Source: Deltaproteobacteria bacterium (GTDB lineage Bacteria > Desulfobacterota > DSM-4660 > Desulfatiglandales > B25-G16). Taken from it: a stretch of 12,382 bases of DNA. The stretch covers positions 2,091,003 to 2,103,384 of the forward strand of contig CP070752.1 in the NCBI GenBank assembly GCA_020348625.1. Direction: 5' to 3'. The notes under the pieces are model-generated. The model saw only the letters and a program-made list of their open reading frames with translations, did no database searches and was not told where the DNA came from. Position 1 is the stretch's first letter, and each line of letters begins with the position of its first letter. Below are positions 6,326 to 12,382 of the stretch, in pieces. The position numbers were made by a program, and so were the translations under genes.

Positions 6326-7615
6326 TTGAACCGTAGGATCAACAAAACCAGCAGCACCCTTCGATGGAAAAGGATCTCCCTTTGCTTTCTTACCGCTGCA
6401 CTGATTTTTCTAGCCTCCATCATCCTTTTACAAACCGGCCGCGATACGGTAGCTACAGACGAATTGGTGGTTCCCCCCGCAGCTACCTATGACGATTATT
6501 TTGAGGCCAGACAGGAGTGGCTGACAGGCACCAGACGAATACGAGAGTCGTTCAATGCGGGTGAAACGTTCTACGAGATTGGGTCTCGGCATGGTCTCTC
6601 AGATCAGGATATTTTCAGGCTTAGTCAAGCAGCCAAGCCGGTTTTTGATCTATCGAGGGCCAAACCCGGCCAGATAATCGAAGTCTGGCTCAGCGGAAAG
6701 GAGGGCAAAGTAGAAAAAATCTCCCTTCACGTATCTGCGAAGGAGGTACTTCACATTATCAGAGTGGGAGATGAATTCTTCTCAAGCCTCGCTCTTTCCG
6801 CGCCTTTATCTATCCCCACGGTGATTTCGGGAGAGGTTTCTTCTTGCTTCTACGAGTCGGCCCTTGAGAGGGATTTGCCCTCCGAACTTGCCATGGAAAT
6901 CGCCGATATCTTTGCGTGGGATATCGATTTTCTGGTCGACATCAGGCCTGGAGATTCCTTTCATGCCATCTTTGATCGGTATTACACAAAGGGAGACTGC
7001 GTCGGTTATGGGAACGTGATTGCGGCCAAGTTTGTCAATCAGAAAAGGGCTCACGAATCCTTTTATTTCATTGACACTAATGGTAGAGCAGGGTATTACG
7101 ACAGAAATGGAAAAAGCCTGAGAAAGGCCTTCTTGAAATCACCGCTCAGGTACAGGAGGATCAGCTCGTATTTCTCTTCCCGGAGATTCCATCCAATTCT
7201 TAAAATTTATCGACCACATTACGGGGTCGATTATGCCGCACCTGTAGGCACGCCGGTTGAATCTGTGGCCGACGGCCGGGTAACCTTCATCGGGTGGAAG
7301 GGGGGTTACGGCCGCTATATAAGGGTAAGGCATAACCACGTCTATCAAACCGGGTACGGGCATCTGGGCAAGTTTGCAAGGGGCCTAAAGAAGGGTTCGA
7401 AAGTCGGGCAGGGAGATGTCATCGGATACGTTGGGTCGTCCGGACTGGCAACCGGGCCTCATCTTGACTTCAGTATGATCAGGAATGGGAAATTCGTAAA
7501 TCCCCTTACCGTTAAATCTCCTTCTGCAAAGACCTTAAGAGGGAGCGACAAAACAGGTTTCAACGAGGTCGTCAAGCGTATGGAGAAGATATGGCAAGAA
7601 CATGGGGCATCCTGA
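6326..7615 (+). CDS. Membrane-anchored M23 (LytM/MepM-like) murein endopeptidase
   Basis: This 429-aa envelope protein probably cleaves or helps cleave peptidoglycan cross-links. The start is TTG 6326. No ATG or GTG precedes the membrane segment in frame, and a weak GGGA lies 8 nt upstream. After a basic N-terminus comes one hydrophobic helix (about 17-36), then an OapA/LysM-like domain (about 78-122, ETFYEIGSRHGLS to AKPGQIIEV), then a linker domain typical of MepM/YebA proteins (about 168-212, ending DIFAWDIDFLVDIRPGDSF). The peptidase domain holds H298-x3-D302 (HYGVD), H346 (YGHLG) and H379-x-D381 (GPHLDF). The last motif is normally HxH, so Asp takes the place of one zinc ligand and activity is uncertain. 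It overlaps the next gene by 25 nt, indicating an operon. Confidence 0.88.
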   Translation: MNRRINKTSSTLRWKRISLCFLTAALIFLASIILLQTGRDTVATDELVVPPAATYDDYFEARQEWLTGTRRIRESFNAGETFYEIGSRHGLSDQDIFRLSQAAKPVFDLSRAKPGQIIEVWLSGKEGKVEKISLHVSAKEVLHIIRVGDEFFSSLALSAPLSIPTVISGEVSSCFYESALERDLPSELAMEIADIFAWDIDFLVDIRPGDSFHAIFDRYYTKGDCVGYGNVIAAKFVNQKRAHESFYFIDTNGRAGYYDRNGKSLRKAFLKSPLRYRRISSYFSSRRFHPILKIYRPHYGVDYAAPVGTPVESVADGRVTFIGWKGGYGRYIRVRHNHVYQTGYGHLGKFARGLKKGSKVGQGDVIGYVGSSGLATGPHLDFSMIRNGKFVNPLTVKSPSAKTLRGSDKTGFNEVVKRMEKIWQEHGAS

Positions 7616-8322
7616 TTGCACTTTTGTTTCTCGTGATGTCTCCCTGTCACGGTCTTTCGTATGTGCTGCCCTCTGATAAGATCATCGAATTCATGGCACA
7701 TCGATTCGCTGCCCTCAAGACACTAAGACTGCAACGGGTTACTACGATCAAGGACTTCTATGGCCAACCCGACAAGATCTTTGGCGAGATCATTGAGGTT
7801 ATGTCACCCGATCTCTATCGGGCAGACGTTGCAGGACAACCCGGCACTCGTCTTAAAGTTCACAGCGGTTCCAAGACCTTAAGAGTCATAAACGGAACGA
7901 TTGTCACCGGCCTGGAGCCAGATCATTTCCAATATCATTTTCTTTTCGTCGCTCAAGATCCGCGGCGAATTCTCAAGGCCTTACAACGTGAAAATATTAG
8001 CATTAATACGGTATCTCTCACGAGGTTCGAGGGCAAGATCGCTTACGTGATCGGCGATAAAGAGGATGGGAATCCCCGGCTCCTCGTAGAAAAAGACCGC
8101 TTTTTGCCACTGCTTCTAGCGCTTGACGATTTCTCCGTCCGATTTTCGGATTACCGGGAAATAGCAGAGCAGACGTGGTATCCCTACCAGACTGTGTACT
8201 CATTATACGGGTCAACTGCAGAGGAGTATTCGGTTCAGGATGTCACGGTAAACCCGCCTCTCGATGTGACGCAGTTCAGCATTCCCCTTATTCGCGCTCA
8301 ATTTAGCAAGAGCGGGCCTTGA
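7591..8322 (+). CDS. Exported LolA-like (outer-membrane lipoprotein carrier fold) protein
   Basis: This is a 243-aa protein with a signal peptide (residues 1-22, hydrophobic GILIALLFLVM, probable cleavage after CHG). There is a Cys in SPC, but it does not fit a lipobox. The body (about 28-235) resembles the LolA/LolB/RseB unclosed beta-barrel fold: an amphipathic helix FMAHRFAALKTLRLQ, then strands ending in motifs such as GEIIEVMSPDLYRADV and GSKTLRVING. I base this on the pattern of the N-terminal half, and exact ligand and role are unknown. It may carry or sense lipid or lipoprotein in the periplasm. The ATG lies inside the M23 gene, with GGAG 5 nt upstream, so the two are translationally coupled, and priA follows 143 nt later. 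Confidence 0.6.
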   Translation: MARTWGILIALLFLVMSPCHGLSYVLPSDKIIEFMAHRFAALKTLRLQRVTTIKDFYGQPDKIFGEIIEVMSPDLYRADVAGQPGTRLKVHSGSKTLRVINGTIVTGLEPDHFQYHFLFVAQDPRRILKALQRENISINTVSLTRFEGKIAYVIGDKEDGNPRLLVEKDRFLPLLLALDDFSVRFSDYREIAEQTWYPYQTVYSLYGSTAEEYSVQDVTVNPPLDVTQFSIPLIRAQFSKSGP

Positions 8323-8374
8323 GGTTCACGACCGCTTACGTATATCTGTGACGGGGAGACTTCCTCCTCATAAA

Positions 8375-8427
8375 GGGACGGGCACTGTCCCGTGGTCTGA
8401 AACGTGAGCCCGGCCGTAGCTTGGGCT
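8375..8427 (+). other. Two short hairpins in the spacer before priA
   Basis: The spacer 8323-8465 holds ACGGG/CCCGT (8378-8382 with 8389-8393), or alternatively GGGAC/GTCCC (8375-8379 with 8387-8391), and then AGCCC/GGGCT (8407-8411 with 8423-8427). The first is a pair of mutually exclusive stems within a compact GC-rich motif. Neither is followed by a T-tract, so they look like processing or stability elements or a dispersed palindromic repeat rather than terminators. Confidence 0.35.
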
Positions 8428-8465
8428 GAATGCGCACCGGGGCAGGCCGTGATACTATCAACCTC

Positions 8466-10760
8466 ATGAAAGAAGAGCTAAAAAATATATTCGTTCAGGT
8501 TGCCGTTTCGTTGCCCGTCAACGGGACCTTCACCTATATCCTCCCAGCCGACCTGACAAACGGGTCCCCGGTTGGAAAGAGGGTGATTGTGCCCTTCTCG
8601 AGCCGAAACGTAACTGGCTACATCCTCAGGGTCATCTCAGCGGAGAATCGAAAGGGATTACGTGATGTTACGAGTATTATCGATTTTCACCCCTTGTTCC
8701 CTTCCGACATGGTCCCCTTCTTCGAATGGCTTTCAGACTACTACCATTATCCAATCGGCCTCGTAATTAAGACAGCGCTGCCTTCCGGTCTCAACGTGAA
8801 AACCCCTAAGGATAAATACTTCCCCCCTGGGGGATACGTGGACAAGGTCGGTGTCCTGAAGAGGGTTTTCATTGCACCAGCGGAGGGTGTGATGCACCCG
8901 CCCAAGACCCTGGGTGATGGTCAGGCAAGGAACGAACGTGCGTTCCTGGAGATGATGTTCCAAACGGGAGAGCTTTCCCTCAACGAAGTAGGGAAGATAT
9001 TTAAAAACGGCCCCTACCTCGTGGACAAGTGGGTGAAAAAAGGCCTGTTGAAAAAGACCCGCAAGCCTGTGGTTCGGGAGATATCCGGTGAAACCCTGCC
9101 AATCTCAACCACACCGCCCCTCCTCAATGCCTTTCAGAGAAAGGCCGTAGGGGAAATAACAGCGAAGATCAAAGAGACTACCTTTTTTGTATATCTCTTG
9201 CACGGTGTAACGGGCAGCGGCAAGACAGAGGTTTATTACCATGCGGTCAAGGCTGCCCTGGAGCTCGGCCGCCGGTCCATAATAATGGTACCGGAGATTG
9301 CCCTGACCCTTGCAATGGCCTCCTTTTTCAAGACCCGTTTGGGAGATAGGGTGGCTATTCTTCACAGTGCCCTTTCGCCGGGTGAACGCTACGACCAGTG
9401 GCTCAAGATCGCACAAGGCCAGGCCGACATCGTAATCGGAGCTCGATCAGCCATTTTCGCTCCTGTTTCAGGACTGGGGCTCATAATCGTAGACGAGGAG
9501 CACGATGCGTCTTATAAACAAGAGGAACAATTCCGCTACCAGGCACGGGATAGTGCTACCGTCAGGGCCAAACTCAGCAGTGCCGTTGTCATCCTTGGCT
9601 CCGGAACCCCGTCGGTCCAGTCTTACCGGAATGCCGCGAGCGGTAGATATGGCCTTCTTGCCATGCCAACAAGAGTACAGAAAAGGGAGCTTCCGGATAT
9701 CACCATTGTCGATATGAAGAACCTGGAAGGGGACGAAGAGGGTTCCGGCATTGTCAGCCCTCCCCTCAGACAGGCACTTGGAGAAAACCTTTCCTCGGGG
9801 AAGCAGGCAATCCTGTTCTTGAACAGGAGGGGGTTCAATGCCTTTTACCTGTGCAGGTTCTGCGGGGAGGCCCTCAAGTGTCCGAACTGCGAGGTAAGCC
9901 TCACATACCATAGAGACACCGATAATCTCCTCTGTCATTACTGCGGCTTCAGGATCAGACCTCCAAACAGTTGCCCTTCTTGTAACAGGGCACCTCTCAT
10001 TCCCTATGGATTCGGAACCGAAAAGGTGGTAGAGACATTGGCGCGTTTGTTTCCAGATGCGCGAGCAGAGAGAATGGACCGGGATACCATGAGGCACAAG
10101 GGTGAGGTCCAAAGGGTGTTGAGACGATTCTTGGACCGGCAAACCGATATCCTCGTTGGCACACAGATGGTGACCAAGGGCCATGATTTTCCCCATGTAA
10201 CCCTGGTTGGGGTGCTGTCCGCTGATCTTTCCCTCAATACTCCCGATTTTCGGGCCGGCGAGACCACCTTTCAGCTCCTTTCTCAGGTAGCAGGCAGAAC
10301 CGGCAGGGGGAGCTCACCCGGAAAGGTGATCATCCAGACCTTCAATCCGGCACATTATGCCATTCTGGCCGCAAAAGATCACAATTATCAGCGGTTTTTC
10401 TCCCGGGAAATACGGCTCCGGAGATCGCTCAACTATCCGCCCTTCTGTTCAGCAGCCAACGTGCGCTTTGTCGGTAACAGCAAGGAAAAAACCGAGACCA
10501 TAGCACGTAACACGGGAGCAAACATAGGCGGTATCTTAGAGCAACACAAGGGGATCAAAAAGGATTTCACCGTTCTCGGTCCCGTTGAATCGCCCATACC
10601 AAAGCTCAAGGGTAAATACCGCCAGCAGATCCTTATCAAATCGCGATCGTCTCAGCACCTGGGTCACCTGCTGAAAGAGTTGGAGAGACTAGCTCAACCG
10701 ATAATAAACTCAGCCGGGGTGAGGATGATAATCGATGTGGATCCTTATCACATGGTCTAG
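8466..10760 (+). CDS. priA: Primosomal replication restart helicase PriA
   Basis: PriA is a 3'-5' superfamily 2 helicase that recognises abandoned forks and reloads the replisome. From ATG 8466 it has 764 aa. An in-frame ATG at 8430 would add 12 residues, but family resemblance begins with NIFVQVAVSLPVNGTFTY just after 8466. Neither start has a clear ribosome site. In order come the 3'-DNA-end-binding domain (about 1-105), Walker A GVTGSGKT (247-254), Walker B DEEH (343-346), eight cysteines in four CxxC-type pairs that bind two zinc ions (C463 to C506), then the C-terminal helicase motifs GTQMVTKGHDFP and QVAGRTGRG. All key residues are present. It probably shares a transcript with the M23 and LolA-like genes. 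Confidence 0.96.
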   Translation: MKEELKNIFVQVAVSLPVNGTFTYILPADLTNGSPVGKRVIVPFSSRNVTGYILRVISAENRKGLRDVTSIIDFHPLFPSDMVPFFEWLSDYYHYPIGLVIKTALPSGLNVKTPKDKYFPPGGYVDKVGVLKRVFIAPAEGVMHPPKTLGDGQARNERAFLEMMFQTGELSLNEVGKIFKNGPYLVDKWVKKGLLKKTRKPVVREISGETLPISTTPPLLNAFQRKAVGEITAKIKETTFFVYLLHGVTGSGKTEVYYHAVKAALELGRRSIIMVPEIALTLAMASFFKTRLGDRVAILHSALSPGERYDQWLKIAQGQADIVIGARSAIFAPVSGLGLIIVDEEHDASYKQEEQFRYQARDSATVRAKLSSAVVILGSGTPSVQSYRNAASGRYGLLAMPTRVQKRELPDITIVDMKNLEGDEEGSGIVSPPLRQALGENLSSGKQAILFLNRRGFNAFYLCRFCGEALKCPNCEVSLTYHRDTDNLLCHYCGFRIRPPNSCPSCNRAPLIPYGFGTEKVVETLARLFPDARAERMDRDTMRHKGEVQRVLRRFLDRQTDILVGTQMVTKGHDFPHVTLVGVLSADLSLNTPDFRAGETTFQLLSQVAGRTGRGSSPGKVIIQTFNPAHYAILAAKDHNYQRFFSREIRLRRSLNYPPFCSAANVRFVGNSKEKTETIARNTGANIGGILEQHKGIKKDFTVLGPVESPIPKLKGKYRQQILIKSRSSQHLGHLLKELERLAQPIINSAGVRMIIDVDPYHMV

Positions 10761-10773
10761 TTGCTCGTTTCTG

Positions 10774-10783
10774 GTTACTCGTT
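10774..10783. repeat. Left copy of a 10-bp inverted repeat bracketing the GIY-YIG block
   Basis: GTTACTCGTT (10774-10783) is the exact reverse complement of AACGAGTAAC at 11319-11328. It begins 14 nt after the priA stop. Each end also carries a second CTCGT/ACGAG unit (10764-10768 on the left, 11327-11331 on the right). The two ends exactly span the interval between priA and the amidohydrolase. Confidence 0.5.
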
Positions 10784-10810
10784 GAGGCCAGAAGCAAGAA
10801 TTATTATTCT

Positions 10811-10927
10811 GTCATTGCGAGTCCCGCTTTATTTTGGCGGGACGAAGCAATCTCCGAGCCAATTCATTTCGGTTGAAACACGCTTATAATTACAACCTGA
10901 GATTGCTTCGCTAACGCTCGCAATGAC
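10811..10927. repeat. 117-bp palindromic element with nested inverted repeats
   Basis: The outer ends GTCATTGCGAG (10811-10821) and CTCGCAATGAC (10917-10927) are perfect 11-bp inverted copies. Inside them CGAAGCAATCTC (10843-10854) and GAGATTGCTTCG (10899-10910) are perfect 12-bp inverted copies. The left arm also contains its own hairpin, GTCCCGC/GCGGGAC (10821-10827 with 10837-10843, 9-nt loop). The CATTGCGAG and GAAGCAATCTC words recall palindromic intergenic repeats scattered in many bacterial genomes, so this is probably a dispersed, non-autonomous repeat. It encodes no protein. A perfect TATAAT (10885-10890) lies in its AT-rich centre. Confidence 0.85.
10885..10890 (+). promoter_or_regulatory. 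Candidate -10 box inside the palindromic element
   Basis: TATAAT in the centre of the palindrome points at the GIY-YIG gene 70 nt downstream. The best -35 at usual spacing is poor (TTCATT at 10863-10868, 3/6, 16-nt spacer), so the promoter is tentative. If used, the message would begin near 10897 and carry the right arm of the element in its leader. Confidence 0.35.
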
Positions 10928-10959
10928 AACCTTTTAGCAAAATGAAATGCTCGTCATAA

Positions 10960-11247
10960 ATGAGCAGACAATACTATGTGTACATAATGACCAACAAGTA
11001 TAATACTGTCCTCTATACAGGTATAACCAACAATCTGAAAAGGAGAATCTACGAGCATAAAGAAAAACTGGTTGCCGGGTTTACCAACAAGTATAATCTC
11101 ACGAAGCTGGTTTACTATGAGGTTTTCGACGATCCGGAGACTGCTATTTCAAGGGAAAAACAGATAAAGGCCGGTTCAAGACAAAAGAAGACGCAACTTA
11201 TTGACAGTATGAATAAAGAATGGCGGGATTTGTATGAGGGCATATGA
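10960..11247 (+). CDS. Small GIY-YIG domain nuclease
   Basis: This 95-aa protein is almost entirely one GIY-YIG domain, of the short stand-alone type (URI/UvrC-like N-terminal fold). The paired strands are YYVYIMTN (5-12) and LYTGITNNLKRRIYEHK (18-34), giving the V-Y-I ... Y-T-G form of the motif, with candidate catalytic residues Y8, Y19, R28 or R29, H33, and metal-binding E66 in ISREKQIK. It is expected to cut or nick DNA, but no partner or target is known. No clear ribosome site precedes ATG 10960. The gene is visibly more AT-rich than priA and the amidohydrolase. It is flanked upstream by the 117-bp palindrome and downstream by a diverged arm of it starting at its stop codon, which suggests it travels with these repeats. 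Confidence 0.85.
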   Translation: MSRQYYVYIMTNKYNTVLYTGITNNLKRRIYEHKEKLVAGFTNKYNLTKLVYYEVFDDPETAISREKQIKAGSRQKKTQLIDSMNKEWRDLYEGI

Positions 11248-11298
11248 AATTGCTTCGCTAGCGCTCAGCCTGCCGTCCGGCGGCAAGGTCGCGATGGC
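11246..11298. repeat. Diverged second copy of the palindrome's right arm
   Basis: Bases 11246-11266 match 10899-10919 at 19 of 21 positions in direct orientation. The copy starts within the TGA stop of the nuclease gene. Beyond it lies a short hairpin (TGCCG-TCCGG-CGGCA, 11271-11285), then GTCGCGATGGC (11288-11298), which matches the outer end CTCGCAATGAC at 8 of 11 positions. It looks like an arm of the same repeat family with a hairpin insertion and more mutational decay. Confidence 0.7.
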
Positions 11299-11318
11299 TT
11301 TTGTCATTTGCAAATATA

Positions 11319-11328
11319 AACGAGTAAC
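11319..11328. repeat. Right copy of the 10-bp inverted repeat bracketing the GIY-YIG block
   Basis: AACGAGTAAC is the exact reverse complement of 10774-10783. It overlaps a tandem ACGAG-TA-ACGAG (11320-11331) that abuts the ATG of the amidohydrolase gene, so the repeat occupies the place where that gene's ribosome-binding site should be. Confidence 0.5.
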
Positions 11329-11331
11329 GAG

Positions 11332-12189
11332 ATGATCATAGACTTCCACACCCACATCGTTCCGCCCGAGGTCAGGAAGAACAGGGAGCGGTTCTTCGAC
11401 GGTGAACCGGCATTCAAGCTCCTCTACAGTGTACCCGAATCTAGGCTTTGTGGCGAGGAGGAGCTCGTGAGCAATATGGATGCCCAGGGGATAGATAAAT
11501 CCGTTGTGTTCGGGTTTCCGTGGCACAGGGAAGATTATTTCAAGGCTAATAACGACTACGTCCTCGACGCAGTTGAACGGTTCAAGGGAATGCTTATCGG
11601 CTTTGCCACGGCTTTCCCCCTGGCCCGCGGTGCCGAAAAGGAATTCGAGCGATGCCTGAAGGCCGGGCTCTCGGGTATTGGGGAGCTGGCAGTGTACAAT
11701 GAGGGCCTCTCACAGGATATACGGGATCGGTTCGAGCCCGTTGCGCAGATAGCCCGACGGCTCGACGTGCCCATACTCCTCCACACCACCGAGCCTGTGG
11801 GCCATGCCTATGCCGGAAAGACCGCTGTCACGCTGCATGAACTGTATCGGTTTTTGCGGCAGTATAATGCCAATAGATTCGTCCTCGCCCACTGGGGAGG
11901 GGGGATCTTCTTTTACCATTTGATGAAACGGGAGGTTAAAGAAGTACTCAAAAATACATGGTTCGATACCGCTGCCTCACCGTTCCTCTACGATAAAGAG
12001 ATCTATACCCTTGCCACCCGCATACTCGGGCCCGATAGGATACTCTTCGGGAGCGATTTTCCCCTGTTGAATCCGGGCCGCTACTTCGAGGAGATGAAGG
12101 CGGTCGGCGTTTCAGAAAACGACATCACCAAGATGTGTGGGGAAAATGCAGCGCACCTACTGGGAATAAGAGAAAACGTGAAAGGGTGA
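11332..12189 (+). CDS. Metal-dependent amidohydrolase (amidohydrolase-2 family)
   Basis: This 285-aa protein is a TIM-barrel hydrolase or decarboxylase of the Amidohydro_2/TatD-like kind. Likely metal ligands appear in the usual order: H6-x-H8 (IIDFHTHIVPP), E118 (GIGELAVYNEG), H151 (ILLHTTEP) with H158, H187 (VLAHWGGG) and D242 (LFGSDFPLL). The C-terminus GENAAHLLGI is also typical. Known members hydrolyse or decarboxylate small ring or carboxylate compounds, and the substrate cannot be read from sequence. ATG 11332 is the natural start because MIIDFHTH begins the barrel. Upstream bases are ACGAG repeats, not a clear Shine-Dalgarno. It converges on the methylmalonyl-CoA epimerase gene with an 8-bp gap. 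Confidence 0.88.
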   Translation: MIIDFHTHIVPPEVRKNRERFFDGEPAFKLLYSVPESRLCGEEELVSNMDAQGIDKSVVFGFPWHREDYFKANNDYVLDAVERFKGMLIGFATAFPLARGAEKEFERCLKAGLSGIGELAVYNEGLSQDIRDRFEPVAQIARRLDVPILLHTTEPVGHAYAGKTAVTLHELYRFLRQYNANRFVLAHWGGGIFFYHLMKREVKEVLKNTWFDTAASPFLYDKEIYTLATRILGPDRILFGSDFPLLNPGRYFEEMKAVGVSENDITKMCGENAAHLLGIRENVKG

Positions 12190-12200
12190 AAGGCCTTTCA
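12187..12200. repeat. 14-bp perfect palindrome formed by two convergent stop codons
   Basis: TGAAAGGCCTTTCA is self-complementary over 14 bases. Its first three bases are the TGA of the amidohydrolase, and its last three, read on the other strand, are the TGA of the epimerase. There is no loop or adjacent T-tract, so it is unlikely to terminate transcription by itself. Confidence 0.6.
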
Positions 12201-12382
12201 TTCCTTCTGGCATAATTCAACCAGCACGCCGTGGGTTTCCTTGGGATGGATAAAGGCAATCCGTGCCCCGCCCGCGCCATTCCGGGGTTCCTGGTCGATG
12301 AGCCTGACACCCTTTTCCTTGAGCTCTTTCAGGGCATCCTCTATGTTCTCTACCCTGAATGCGATGTGCTGCACCCCCTCGC
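12198..12382 (-). CDS. mce: Methylmalonyl-CoA epimerase, C-terminal part
   Basis: Only the last 60 codons lie in the window, and the gene enters from the right edge. The visible protein reads [18 protein letters not shown], then [37 protein letters not shown] and TGA. This is the second beta-alpha-beta-beta-beta module of the vicinal oxygen chelate (glyoxalase) fold, and the wording matches methylmalonyl-CoA epimerase closely, including the metal-binding His of HIAF and Glu of VELC. The enzyme interconverts the (R) and (S) forms of methylmalonyl-CoA in propionate metabolism, which would suit a propionate-handling anaerobe. The N-terminal half and regulation cannot be assessed. Confidence 0.9.
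   Translation of the reverse strand, partial: EGVQHIAFRVENIEDALKELKEKGVRLIDQEPRNGAGGARIAFIHPKETHGVLVELCQKE

Noticed and set aside
9468..10196. A 242-codon minus-strand open frame inside priA
   Set aside because: It lies fully antisense to the helicase and zinc-binding core of priA, has no recognisable motif and no ribosome site, and is explained by the codon bias of the real gene.
10811..11298. CRISPR array
   Set aside because: The related repeats here are inverted or diverged, only two to three in number, and have no regular spacers or cas genes.
11176..11526. Minus-strand frame of 116 codons across the nuclease end and amidohydrolase start
   Set aside because: It is antisense to two supported genes and to the repeat copy, and its protein has no recognisable features.

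Overview
The window reads as chromosomal DNA of a Gram-negative bacterium. The periplasmic and envelope proteins (an M23 murein peptidase with a membrane anchor, an exported LolA-like protein, an exported rhodanese) and the overall flavour of DnaE, PriA and the methylmalonyl-CoA epimerase suggest an anaerobic deltaproteobacterial or syntroph-like lineage. That placement is an impression from protein character and rests on no database comparison. Coding density is high. There are no rRNA, tRNA or CRISPR features and no recognisable transposase.

Layout. The left edge (1-615, minus strand) holds the start of rarA, an AAA+ replication-recombination ATPase, preceded in the same transcript by a single-domain response regulator whose receiver has lost most of its conserved acidic pocket. 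Divergent from them is dnaE (889-4383), the replicative polymerase alpha subunit, with a good sigma70-type promoter at 758-786. A Nudix hydrolase (4643-5164) follows on the same strand. Tail-to-tail with it is an exported, catalytically degenerate rhodanese (5171-5791), and then a 65-aa four-cysteine protein (5972-6169), each with its own promoter on the minus strand. An AT-rich block (about 6190-6290) holds two strong promoter-like sequences that face each other and overlap. The rightward one would drive an apparent operon: M23 peptidase (TTG start, 6326), LolA-like protein (overlapping by 25 nt), and then priA.

Between priA and a metal-dependent amidohydrolase lies the oddest part of the window, about 570 bp (10761-11331). 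It contains a 117-bp palindromic element with nested perfect inverted repeats, a small AT-rich GIY-YIG nuclease gene, and a diverged second copy of the palindrome's right arm starting inside the nuclease stop codon. The whole block is bracketed by a 10-bp perfect inverted repeat. It looks like a compact nuclease-plus-repeat cassette inserted between two housekeeping-type genes. The window ends with the 3' part of a methylmalonyl-CoA epimerase gene on the minus strand, convergent with the amidohydrolase.

Functionally, rarA, dnaE and priA all serve chromosome replication and fork rescue or restart. Finding them close together fits a conserved chromosomal neighbourhood. The GIY-YIG cassette, the degenerate receiver beside RarA, and the overlapping promoters controlling the small cysteine protein and the murein peptidase are the parts that ordinary annotation would not explain.
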